DNA from: Planctomycetia bacterium
GTDB taxonomy: Bacteria > Planctomycetota > Planctomycetia > Planctomycetales > Planctomycetaceae
Direction: 5' to 3'
Length of the DNA: 54,350 bases
Assembly: GCA_026400935.1 (NCBI GenBank)
Contig: JAPLNX010000311.1
Coordinates: 1 to 54,350 of the forward strand
The notes beneath the pieces are model-generated. The model made no database searches. It worked only from the letters and a program-made list of their open reading frames with translations, and was not told the origin of the DNA. Of the stretch, positions 1-8,683 are shown in pieces. Each line of letters starts with the position of its first letter. The stretch's first letter is position 1. The position numbers and the translations under genes are program-made.

Positions 1-2
1 AC

Positions 3-182
3 CTACACCGGCAAACCGACACAATCGCAGCCCGTAGCTCGGTTCTGCCCACCGCACCGGCGCATCACCCGCACCACAAAAATCCAACAAGCCGCACTCC
101 AAATCTAATGGCAGGTTATTTCTTGGTCGTGGCACTAGTAACTCACGTCATCTATCAGCGTAAACGGCGGAGGGCCTGTTAG
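3..182 (+). CDS. possible 3' end of a membrane-anchored protein (partial)
   Basis: Plus frame 3 is open from the window edge to a TAG at 180-182. The last 25 or so residues read like a single membrane anchor (MAGYFLVVALVTHVIYQ) followed by a basic tail (KRRRA). A Pro/His/Thr-rich stretch precedes it. The end overlaps the stop of the convergent DUF1501 gene by 4 bases. Only about 59 codons are visible, so no family can be named and it could be a chance open frame. Confidence 0.3.
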   Translation, partial: LHRQTDTIAARSSVLPTAPAHHPHHKNPTSRTPNLMAGYFLVVALVTHVIYQRKRRRAC

Positions 183-1588
183 ATCAGCTCTTGAATCGGC
201 TTCACGTTTGCATCGACCAGATATTGCGGGCGGCCTTGGTGGTCTTGGATGGTTGTGTTCGCACCATCGATGCCGAGGTGGTGATACAGCGTGGCGAAGA
301 CTTCTTGGAACGAGACTGGTCGATCGACCGCTTCGCCGGCGACCTTGTCAGTGGCACCGATGACTTGTCCTGCTTTGATACCGCCGCCAGCGAGCAACGC
401 GCAAGCGACTCGCGGCCAGTGATCGCGACCGACTTGTTTGCTGATGACTGGCGTCCGGCCGAACTCGCCCCAAACCAAGACCAGCGTGTCGTCGAGCAAG
501 CCGCGCACTTTCAAGTCATCGACCAACGTGGCGACGGCGTTGTCGAAGATTGGAAAATCTTCCGCCTCGCGGAGGAAGATCGAATTGTTGGCTCGACCTT
601 CCGCATTGAGCCCTCCGTGCCAGTCCCACTTGCTGTAGTTGAGCGTGACGACTCGCACTCCCGCCTCGATCAGCCGACGAGCCATCAACAGGCTTTGCGG
701 AACTCGTGGAGCACCGTTGCCGTCCATCATGATTTTCGGGTTGCCAACACCGTATCGAGCAACGATGCGAGGATCTTCTTTTGACAGATCCAGTGCCTCG
801 GCCAAGTGTGACGATGTCAGCAAATCCATTGCCTGTTGCGTGAAGACATCCAGCCCTTCCATGACTCCCTTCGCGTCGGCATTACGACGGAAGCGATCAA
901 CGCTCGCCAATAAGTTCTTGCGATCTCCGAGCCGCTCTGGCGTCACGCCGTGCAACACCATGTCATCGCGCGTCTCTCCGAGCGGCCGGAAGCCCGATTG
1001 ACCGACTCCCAAATAACCCGGACCCGGTTCGTTGTAGGGCCCGTGAGTGCATGTGTAACACAAGCTGACGTAAGGAGGAGTCGTGGGATCGGTCGGACCT
1101 TTGACCTTCGAGACAGCAGAACCAAACTGCGGCCAGCCTCCTGTTGGAATCCCGCTTCCACGTGGCGGACGACCGGTGAAACATTGCGTCGCATCATGGT
1201 CTGCTTGAGCTCCAACCAGCGAGCGAATCGGGACGAATTGATCCATCATCGCTGCGATTTGTGGAAGCTGTTCGCAGATCTCGATCCCGTTCACCTTCGT
1301 CGCGATCGGTTTCCATGGTCCGGCAATCTCAGACGGTGCCAGCGGCTTCAGATCGAACATGTCTTGATGCGGAGGACCGCCGACCAAGTAAATCATGATG
1401 ACGGACTTTGGTCGCTTTGTTCCCGAGCCAACAGTCGCCGAGTTGTTTGTCGCCGCCCGTGCGTCAGCCGCCAGCAATTGAGCCAGCGACAAGCCTCCCC
1501 AGCCGAGCCCGCCAATCCGCAAGAAGTTGCGACGAGACATTCCGTCGCAGAATCGTTGGTCGTCTAATTTGCCAAGCAGCGTCAGCAT
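179..1588 (-). CDS. DUF1501 domain protein, Tat-exported (copy 1)
   Basis: 469 residues. The N-terminus carries a twin-arginine motif (SRRNFLRIGG) followed by a short hydrophobic stretch and an Ala-rich cleavage region, so export in folded form by Tat is likely. The body has the DUF1501 hallmarks of planctomycetes: MIYLVGGPPHQDMFDLKP near residue 65, and VWGEFGRTP with a later GRDHWP near residues 375-395. The family has an alkaline-phosphatase/sulfatase-like fold, and its substrate is not established. In planctomycetes such genes usually follow a DUF1549/DUF1553 cytochrome gene. None is visible here, and the next gene upstream on the same strand is the toroid protein. Paralogue of the gene at 10238-11581. 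Confidence 0.93.
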   Translation of the reverse strand: MLTLLGKLDDQRFCDGMSRRNFLRIGGLGWGGLSLAQLLAADARAATNNSATVGSGTKRPKSVIMIYLVGGPPHQDMFDLKPLAPSEIAGPWKPIATKVNGIEICEQLPQIAAMMDQFVPIRSLVGAQADHDATQCFTGRPPRGSGIPTGGWPQFGSAVSKVKGPTDPTTPPYVSLCYTCTHGPYNEPGPGYLGVGQSGFRPLGETRDDMVLHGVTPERLGDRKNLLASVDRFRRNADAKGVMEGLDVFTQQAMDLLTSSHLAEALDLSKEDPRIVARYGVGNPKIMMDGNGAPRVPQSLLMARRLIEAGVRVVTLNYSKWDWHGGLNAEGRANNSIFLREAEDFPIFDNAVATLVDDLKVRGLLDDTLVLVWGEFGRTPVISKQVGRDHWPRVACALLAGGGIKAGQVIGATDKVAGEAVDRPVSFQEVFATLYHHLGIDGANTTIQDHQGRPQYLVDANVKPIQELI

Positions 1589-1734
1589 TGGTGGAACCCT
1601 TCATTCGCGAGAAATTCAAAGCTCAAGCCTTCAGATCGGTCGCAGATCGTATCGGGCATGACTGATGCTTCCAAGTTCGATCTCATCAAACTGGTCGAAG
1701 CCAATTGATGACCTGCCGAATTGAGGCGGGACCG

Positions 1735-2886
1735 TTACCGCTGGTAAATCGGGAGGAACTGGTATTCAACCGACAGAGCCAGAACGGACAGGCTCGTGCA
1801 ATACGTCGTCCCCAAGCCCTTTTCTGAGCCGTTGCGACCGGTCCAACTGCCGTCTTCAGCTTGCAGGTTCAATAGCAGCGGGATCAGGTGCTGCTTCGAT
1901 CGAGCCCACTGGTCGCCGCCGACTTGGAACATGCCGATCGTGCCGTAATAGGCTCCGTAGTAGAACCACTCTTCGTTGACTTGCAGCGGGCGTTGAATGA
2001 GCCATGTGGCTCCCGCCAAGGTTTCTGGCGAATGATGCACGCCGCAGATTTCGAGGCACAGAATTCCGGTTCCCGTGCGAGTGGCCGACGGGCCGCTGCC
2101 CGGTTGATAGGCGAACCCGCCACCGCGAACGGAACAGCGTTTGACGTAATCAACCGCGAGGTCGATGTACTCGGCAGGAACATCGCAACCGAGATTCTTG
2201 GCCGCTCGCAGTGCGAGTAACTGCCAGCCGGTGACGCTCAAATCGCTGTCGTTGCTGCCGGGGTTATATCTCCAGCCCCCCATTTGGCTGCGATCCTTGC
2301 GGACGCTTTGAGAGGTCAGGATCAACCGCACCGCCTTCGTCAGAGCGAGGCGACAAGATTCGGCCAGCGCGGCGTCCGTCATGCCGGCCACTTCGGCCAG
2401 CATCAGCGTGCTGATGCCATGGCAATACATTGGACCGTGTCCGGTGCGATGAACCAGTAAGCCGCTTTGCTGCTGATGGTCCAAGACCCAGCGGATGCCG
2501 CGCTGCATATGTTGGTCATAAGGCCCTTCGCCCGGAACGTGCCCGGCAGCCAGGAAGGCCATCACGGCCAGCGACGTGGCGGAGGTCGATTCGCCGAATT
2601 GATCGATCACCCAAGCCCCCGACGGCTGTTGCTTCGAGGCGATGTGTTCCAACGCGCGAGAAATCGCCGTGTCGATTTGCTTTTCTTGCTCAGTACGTTC
2701 TGCGGCGTGAATCGCGTTCGCGTTGAAACACATCAAGACGATGAGTAACAGCAAGCTAAGCCGAAGCGTGAGCGAGCGTTCCAAAACGCGATGAACTCGC
2801 CTCGCGGCTTCGCGACTTCGCCGTCTCGTGAAGCGTCCGCCCTCGCTCACGCTTCGGGTTACGGAAGAGAGGGGCGACTGCGTCAT
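1735..2886 (-). CDS. prenyltransferase/squalene-oxidase repeat (toroid) protein, exported
   Basis: 383 residues. A hydrophobic core (LSLLLLIVLMCFNANAIHA) ending in an Ala-x-Ala-type site predicts a signal peptide. The mature part is built of alpha-toroid repeats with typical QQPSGAW, GGWRYNP, GGGFAYQPG and EDGSWTG motifs, as in squalene cyclase/prenyltransferase-like proteins. The terpene cyclase DxDD motif is not evident, so a binding or structural role is as likely as an enzyme. The start ATG overlaps the stop of the upstream transglutaminase gene (ATGA), so the two are translationally coupled. Oddity: residues 9-45 are encoded by a palindromic repeat (2758-2860) giving the tell-tale peptide TRSVSEGG. 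The signal peptide therefore sits unusually far from the N-terminus, and an internal start is possible. Confidence 0.85.
   Translation of the reverse strand: MTQSPLSSVTRSVSEGGRFTRRRSREAARRVHRVLERSLTLRLSLLLLIVLMCFNANAIHAAERTEQEKQIDTAISRALEHIASKQQPSGAWVIDQFGESTSATSLAVMAFLAAGHVPGEGPYDQHMQRGIRWVLDHQQQSGLLVHRTGHGPMYCHGISTLMLAEVAGMTDAALAESCRLALTKAVRLILTSQSVRKDRSQMGGWRYNPGSNDSDLSVTGWQLLALRAAKNLGCDVPAEYIDLAVDYVKRCSVRGGGFAYQPGSGPSATRTGTGILCLEICGVHHSPETLAGATWLIQRPLQVNEEWFYYGAYYGTIGMFQVGGDQWARSKQHLIPLLLNLQAEDGSWTGRNGSEKGLGTTYCTSLSVLALSVEYQFLPIYQR
2758..2860. repeat. palindromic repeat in the 5' coding end of the toroid gene
   Basis: Arms 2758-2776 and 2842-2860 are inverted copies of AACCCGAAGCGTGAGCGAG (18 of 19 match), separated by about 65 nt. 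The same family, with CAG in place of GAG, flanks 47267-47360. On the minus strand it encodes TRSVSEG at one end and ERSLTLRL at the other. Confidence 0.85.
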
Positions 2887-5800
2887 GGTTTCTTCTCCCG
2901 AGCGGCGCTTCCTTGCGTCTTTGCGATCTCTTGGAAATACAGTTTGATCAGCTTGCTGTAATCGCCGTGAGCTTGATGCTTCGCCGCTTGAGTCAGTTCA
3001 GTTTGCAGCTTGCTCGACAACTGCCCCCAGTTTCGACCGGTGACTTTTTTGACTTGGATAGGCAGGTCGCTGAGGTTTTCGCCGCGATCTTGTTCAACGC
3101 TGCCTTGACCGTTGCCGCCAGCGTCGGCCAATTGTGGATTGCCATTGGGATCGTTCGACGGCTGACCGGGCTGTGGCAGTCCTCCTTGCGAAGGTTGTGG
3201 AGCCGATTGTTTCGCCGCATGCTTCAACGCACGCGCAATATCGCGCAACTGTCGAGCAGTCTGACCCCAGGGGCGCTCTTCAGCCGTTTGGTCAGGCTCC
3301 GACGATGGTTCCCCTTGGCCCGGCGCATGTCCCTCTTCCCGACCTTTTCCTTTCGAGTTGACTTTACTGGCTTCGTTCGACTGACCTTGACCGGACTGTC
3401 CCTGACCAGATGGGCTCTGACCTTGTTCCTGCTGGTCTTTGCCCAGTGCTGAAGGTTGTGTCGGTTGCTTAGCTTCGGCCTGCGCTTGAGCCAGTTGGTC
3501 CAGACGCTCGGCGGCTTTGGCGACCTCTTCGCTGACACTGCGCGGGATTGGCGATTGCGGAGGCCGATTGTGTTCGGAGGTGGCTTGTGCTTGCTGAGCC
3601 GCTTGCTTCAAGTTCTCGGCGGCTTGCTCGGCCGCTTGAGCGGCTTGATTGGCATTGCCTTGTTGTACTGCTTGCTTCGCAGCCTCCATCTTCTGCTGAC
3701 TGTTTGCCGCTTGTTGACCAGCTTGCTTCGCGCCCTCGGCTTGTTGCGGCAGGTTGAGTGGTTGTTGGCCGAGTCGGTTTTGCGACTCCGCCAGTTGCTG
3801 GCCGAGTTCTCGGACGGCGTTGTTCAACTCCTGCTGACGTTGTTGCTGCGCGGCGTTCTTGGCCCCCGGTTGCTGAGCGAGATGTTCCATTTGCTGCGCG
3901 ACCGCTTGTTGTTGCTCGGCCAAGTTGGCCGCTTGCTGCGCGAGTTCAGGATTGGCCCGCGCGTTGTTCTGCAATTGTTTGGCCAACTTCTCACCGGACT
4001 TGCCCGCTTGCTCGCCGCTATCGGCCGCCTTGTCGAACTGGCCGGAGTTGGCTTGACGCTGACTGGCCTGAGCTTGCTCCGAGGCGGCTTGAGCTTGTTT
4101 CGCTTCGGCCGACTCGCGTCCTAACTCTTGTTGTACTTGCTTCTGAAGTTCCTGAGCCTGCTGCGCGAGTTCTCGCTGATCCACCCGCGCGTCCTGAGCT
4201 TGCTGAGCAAGCTGCGGCTGTTGGTTCTGCCCCGGCTGCTGAGCCTGCGGGTTCTGACCAGCATTGCTCTGAGGCTGCGCGGCGTTCGGCTGCTGAGCAT
4301 TCGCCGGTTGAGGTTGATTCGGCTGAGCGTTCTCGCCAGCAGGTTGCTGGCCGTTGGTCGGCATCGGTTGTTCGTTGGAGTTCTTCGCGTTGGCCTGCTC
4401 GTTCACGGCGGGAGGCTGGGTAGCATTCGGTTGTGACTGCTCGCCGCGCTGTTCGTTGCGAGCCTGTTCGACCTCTTGAGCCAGTTGACGTTGTTCCTTG
4501 GCAAGCTGCGCGAGTTGCTGAGCGGCCGGATCGCGGTTCGCGTCATTCGGCTTCGCGTTGTCTTGCGGTGCGTCGCCATTCGGCATCGGAGCGTCGTTAC
4601 CGCGATTCGCCTGAGCCTCCGGCATCGGCTGAGCGGCTTGCTTGGCGAGGTCTCGCAGCGCTTGCTCGGCACCGCGTTGTTCTTGTGCGGCCTTTTCGAG
4701 ATTGCCCTCGGCGAGTGCTTGCTCGGCTTGCTCGCCGCGCTGCTGGGCCTCTTGTCTCGCACCATTGGCATCGGCTTGCTGCTGCGGATTCTGTTTTGGG
4801 TTTTCACCAGCGAGTTGCTGTTGGCGTCCATTTGCTCCGCTGCCGGCAGTGGCGTCCAGAATCAGCCACTCTCCACGGCCATCACCGTCGCCGTCCAAAT
4901 AGACTTCCACCCAAGCATGTCCAGGCCATCGCGCAACAAACCGCCCGTCTTCTACCTTGCCGCCTTTGAATCCCAAGATCATGCGACTCGGAATCTTGAA
5001 CTCGCGGAGCATCAAGGCCAGCGCCGAGTTGAACTGCTTGCAATCTCCTTTTTTATCACGCAGGAAATCTTCAATCGTGTCGATGCGCGGATAATGCTGT
5101 TTGTCCGGATTTTTGTCGTAGTTGAACGTCTTCAATTTTGCGATCAGACGCTTTGCGATTTCGACTTGCGTCGCGGCATTTTCATCCTTTGCGAAAACAT
5201 CTCGTGCAAAGAGCCGCAATTCTTTCAACTCTCCTTCCGGCAATCGTGTGTAGAACTCCACGTCGTTCGGTTCCAAATTGCCATTCAGCATCGCACGAGG
5301 AAATGGCAGCTTCTCATCAAGATCTGGGCGGGCAGAATAGGCCGTATAAGCAACTTCTGCATCGGCTGGCAAACCAACATTGTGCGACAACATTGATGTC
5401 ACGCGGCCTTCGAGGGCCGATGTGTTCCCATCGTCCAACCGACAATCGCCACACAATGGCATCGCGTGCAAAATACCAGGCCCCGGCATTGTTACCTGGA
5501 TGATTTTCTGGCGGATCGGCACAAGATCACGGGGGAGTGGCGGAATCGCACGAGACTCGCGCGTGCTGATACGCCAAAGTCCGGTCGCCCAATCTTCAAG
5601 CACATAACCTCGAAACAGCGGCTCATCGAGTCCGAGCGTCTTCGCATATTCAATGACGTCTAATGGTCGCTTTTTCCCCTCATCGAACAGTTCGACCCAA
5701 AGTGCTGGCCTCTTATCTTCATCGTCTGCGTCTGCCTTGCGGTTCTTTTCCTGCGGCAGTTTTTCGATCCGTTTGTTGAGCGCGGCTTGGTCGCGGTTTA

Positions 5801-8546
5801 ATTGCTCGGCGGCTTGTTGGCGCTGTTCGGGATCGTCGGACTTCTGAGCTTCGGCCGCTTTGTCGGCGAGTTTCTTCTGCTCGTTGGCCAACTCGCGTGC
5901 TGCTTGCGCGAGTGGTGACTGATTCGCTTTCGCTTGCTGCAACTCAGTCGCGAGGCGGTCGAGTTCGTTGGCGGCTTGCTGTTGTTGCTTCTGAGCTTCG
6001 GCGAGATCGCCTTGCTCGATCGCGGCGACGGCCTCTTGCAGAGCTTCGGGAGTTGCGGGCTTGTCGGCCTTCGGTTCGTCACCGGCGGGCTTCGCGGCAG
6101 CCGCTTTTTCGGTGGCGGCTTCGGCTCGCTTTTGGAGGTCTTGTTGCTTCTCGGCGAGTGCGGCGTTGCGTTCGGCAGCGGCCGCTTGCTGTTCGCGGAT
6201 CGCATCGGCGAGTTCCCGTTGTTGCTCGGCAAGTTCTTTGGCTTGCTCGGCCAATTGGGCGAGCCGATCCAATTCATCGCGCTTCGCGGCGTTGAGCAGT
6301 TCCGGACGGCGCTTCAAAAGATCGTTTAGCGCATCGGCGAGTTTTGACTGATCCTTAGCCAGTTGCTTCTCATCGACGTCGTTCTTTTGAGCCTGTTCGG
6401 CATTCGCGGCTTGCTCATTGGCTTTCTCTTGCGGATCGGCATTTTGTGCATCGGCCGGTTTGGGTTCGTTCGCGGCTTGTTCGCGATTGAGTTCATCGGC
6501 GCGGTTCGCAAGTTGTTCGGCTTGCCGCGCGAGGCGATTGAGTTCGAGCAAATCCTTCTGCAACTCCGCAAGCTGTTGAAACGGCTTTTCGACTTGTTGC
6601 AGCTTCTTCGCGGCTTCGGCGAGCTGTTGTTCGCCGCGGCGCAGTTCGTCGATCTGTTCGCGGCCGGTGTCTTGCTGAGCCTGTTTGACTTCTTGTTCGG
6701 CGGCGGGCAACTGTTGCTCGGCCACGTCGCGAACTTGCTCACCCAATTCGTGGAACAGCGGATCGGCGGACAACTGGTCGGCGAGTTTTTCGCCCCGCTG
6801 TTTCAGCTCGGCAATTTGCTCTTCAATTTGTTGCAGGCGTTCCGGCGCGAGCGGTTCTTTCTTCGTTCGGGCGGCGATCTCGGATTGCTTGCGTTGAGCT
6901 TCGAGGTCTCGCTGCCGTTGAACGATGTCAGTCTGCAACTGCTTCAGTTCTTGCCGCAGTTCTTCCTGGGTCTTTGCCACTTCATTGAAGCCCGGCGGCG
7001 GAGCTTTCGTGCTGATACGGAGGACTCGGACATCAGACCAGACCTCGTGCGGCTCCGGATCGGGGCGTTCGTCGGTCGTGCGAATCTTGTAGGTCAACCA
7101 CTGCCCTTGTTCGACCTTGAGCGAACTGAGATCGAGCGTGAAACGATGCTCGACTTCTTTCTGACCTTGCACCTTTTCGGCGATGAGCTTTTGCGACTCC
7201 CCTTTGTTGACCTCGAAGTGCAATTCCAATTGCCCGAGGCCGATGTCGTCCGTCGCGATGACGTCAATCGGCACCGCGTCGTCCGGGCGGACTTCGGTGC
7301 TCTGATCCCCTTTGACGATCAAATGCGGCGGCTCGTCGGCGACAACGACCAATTCGCGCGGCACGATGTCACTGTTCGTCAGCTTGTGAATGTCGGCGAT
7401 CGCGAACGCATACGGGCCGTGAACCTTCGGGTCGGCGACCAGTTCCATCGAAGCGGACTGCTTGTCGGCGGCGAGCTCGAACGTCAGCGGCTCGCCCCCG
7501 TGCCGCCAGTTGAGCGACGCGGTTTCGATCGGCTTGTTGAATTCCAGTTTGAACTTCAAGCGGCTCCGCTCGAACACGCGAATCGCACCGACCGCACCGT
7601 CGAGCGATTGCGCGGGCCAACCGGCATACGCGGGCGGTTCGACATCAACGCGAACCTGCGTGATCACCGGCGGCTCGACCACTTGCACTTGATAGTCTCG
7701 CGACTGCTGCCGATCGACCGAGACATGAAACTTCAGATCGCGCATGACGTGCGGCACGATGGTCGCGAACGCCTGCCGCGCGGCGTCATAAGGCATCGAG
7801 CGGCGGTCGGTCGTGCCGACGGAATCACGCCACTCAAGTAACAGCGACTTCGGCGGTTCCGCGATCCCCGGCTTCGTCGCCTTCGCCAGCAATTCGATAT
7901 CGGCACCACGAGCCACGACCCGATCGCCGTCAGCCACTTCAATCTGCCACGCACCGACCGTCCCCCAGTTCCCCGACGGCATCAGCAGCCGCTGCCACAG
8001 TTGCCGATAAACACTCGGCGCGAAAAAGACCGGGGCCGCGAGCAGCAAACAAGCGGCCAATCCGAGCTTCACCGAACGCCACGCGCGGCGTGACGAGACC
8101 ACTCGTTCGAGATCGAGTTCTTCCACCCGCTGCCGCGTCTGTTCCAGCAGCATCTGACGCATGACCGGCGAACCTTTGAAACTATCCGGCTGCGACGGGT
8201 CAAACAGTTCCACCGCCGAGGTCAGCGAGTCTTCCCATTCCGGATGTGCCTTGTCCGCCATCGCAGCCAGTTCGGCCCACCCAATGCGCCGGCAAAGCGG
8301 GACCGCGAGCCAACTCAGCAACGCCACTCCGGTGAGAGTCCCGATCGAACACAACGCCGCGAGCCGCGCGGTCGGATTCAGATCCATGCGGAAGTCGAGC
8401 AGAAAAACTGCCGCCAAACTGACCGACAGCACCAAAACGACTCGCCCGAATCCGCGTAGCAACCACTGCCATCGGACCCACGATTTCACTTCACGGAGAT
8501 GATCCGCCAACTCCGAAGGCAACCAAGCAGAAGTGTCTGACGACAT
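2883..8546 (-). CDS. giant membrane protein with transglutaminase-like domain and Gln/Ala-rich coiled coils
   Basis: 1,887 residues from the ATG at 8546, chosen because GGAG lies 8 nt upstream; an upstream frame extension to 8624 lacks this. Membrane segments are at about 35-50, 61-84 and 161-180, followed by an extracytoplasmic beta-rich region to about 520 and Glu/Gln/Ala coiled coils to about 970. A transglutaminase-like domain spans about 1080-1240 with a complete triad: Cys1169 (GDCKQF), His1210 (GHAWVEV) and Asp1231 (LDATAG). The remaining 650 residues are an extreme Gln/Ala/Asn-rich coiled coil with a basic C-terminus. The N-terminal part resembles DUF4175-type planctomycete proteins. 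It overlaps the next gene by ATGA. A cell-envelope or scaffold role is plausible, and the transglutaminase fold may act as a protease or crosslinker. Substrate unknown. Confidence 0.85.
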   Translation of the reverse strand: MSSDTSAWLPSELADHLREVKSWVRWQWLLRGFGRVVLVLSVSLAAVFLLDFRMDLNPTARLAALCSIGTLTGVALLSWLAVPLCRRIGWAELAAMADKAHPEWEDSLTSAVELFDPSQPDSFKGSPVMRQMLLEQTRQRVEELDLERVVSSRRAWRSVKLGLAACLLLAAPVFFAPSVYRQLWQRLLMPSGNWGTVGAWQIEVADGDRVVARGADIELLAKATKPGIAEPPKSLLLEWRDSVGTTDRRSMPYDAARQAFATIVPHVMRDLKFHVSVDRQQSRDYQVQVVEPPVITQVRVDVEPPAYAGWPAQSLDGAVGAIRVFERSRLKFKLEFNKPIETASLNWRHGGEPLTFELAADKQSASMELVADPKVHGPYAFAIADIHKLTNSDIVPRELVVVADEPPHLIVKGDQSTEVRPDDAVPIDVIATDDIGLGQLELHFEVNKGESQKLIAEKVQGQKEVEHRFTLDLSSLKVEQGQWLTYKIRTTDERPDPEPHEVWSDVRVLRISTKAPPPGFNEVAKTQEELRQELKQLQTDIVQRQRDLEAQRKQSEIAARTKKEPLAPERLQQIEEQIAELKQRGEKLADQLSADPLFHELGEQVRDVAEQQLPAAEQEVKQAQQDTGREQIDELRRGEQQLAEAAKKLQQVEKPFQQLAELQKDLLELNRLARQAEQLANRADELNREQAANEPKPADAQNADPQEKANEQAANAEQAQKNDVDEKQLAKDQSKLADALNDLLKRRPELLNAAKRDELDRLAQLAEQAKELAEQQRELADAIREQQAAAAERNAALAEKQQDLQKRAEAATEKAAAAKPAGDEPKADKPATPEALQEAVAAIEQGDLAEAQKQQQQAANELDRLATELQQAKANQSPLAQAARELANEQKKLADKAAEAQKSDDPEQRQQAAEQLNRDQAALNKRIEKLPQEKNRKADADDEDKRPALWVELFDEGKKRPLDVIEYAKTLGLDEPLFRGYVLEDWATGLWRISTRESRAIPPLPRDLVPIRQKIIQVTMPGPGILHAMPLCGDCRLDDGNTSALEGRVTSMLSHNVGLPADAEVAYTAYSARPDLDEKLPFPRAMLNGNLEPNDVEFYTRLPEGELKELRLFARDVFAKDENAATQVEIAKRLIAKLKTFNYDKNPDKQHYPRIDTIEDFLRDKKGDCKQFNSALALMLREFKIPSRMILGFKGGKVEDGRFVARWPGHAWVEVYLDGDGDGRGEWLILDATAGSGANGRQQQLAGENPKQNPQQQADANGARQEAQQRGEQAEQALAEGNLEKAAQEQRGAEQALRDLAKQAAQPMPEAQANRGNDAPMPNGDAPQDNAKPNDANRDPAAQQLAQLAKEQRQLAQEVEQARNEQRGEQSQPNATQPPAVNEQANAKNSNEQPMPTNGQQPAGENAQPNQPQPANAQQPNAAQPQSNAGQNPQAQQPGQNQQPQLAQQAQDARVDQRELAQQAQELQKQVQQELGRESAEAKQAQAASEQAQASQRQANSGQFDKAADSGEQAGKSGEKLAKQLQNNARANPELAQQAANLAEQQQAVAQQMEHLAQQPGAKNAAQQQRQQELNNAVRELGQQLAESQNRLGQQPLNLPQQAEGAKQAGQQAANSQQKMEAAKQAVQQGNANQAAQAAEQAAENLKQAAQQAQATSEHNRPPQSPIPRSVSEEVAKAAERLDQLAQAQAEAKQPTQPSALGKDQQEQGQSPSGQGQSGQGQSNEASKVNSKGKGREEGHAPGQGEPSSEPDQTAEERPWGQTARQLRDIARALKHAAKQSAPQPSQGGLPQPGQPSNDPNGNPQLADAGGNGQGSVEQDRGENLSDLPIQVKKVTGRNWGQLSSKLQTELTQAAKHQAHGDYSKLIKLYFQEIAKTQGSAAREKKP

Positions 8547-8683
8547 GAGAAATCTCCGTGAGACAAGCGGCTGACTTGTCCGAACACGATCGCACGCAAG
8601 GCGGCAGGGATTGTATCGGCTCAATCGACAGGAGCCATCTCAGTCTGCCTCGACTGTTACGTTTAAGGGCAGTAGAGGCGGTT

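Noticed and set aside
6363-7841. 492-codon plus-strand open frame opposite the transglutaminase gene
   Set aside because: It is a shadow of the Gln/Ala-rich coiled-coil gene. Low-complexity GC-rich codons leave the opposite strand open. Its composition (Leu/Arg/Phe-rich) fits no family. The same applies to 3456-4124, 4476-5396 and 5934-6329.
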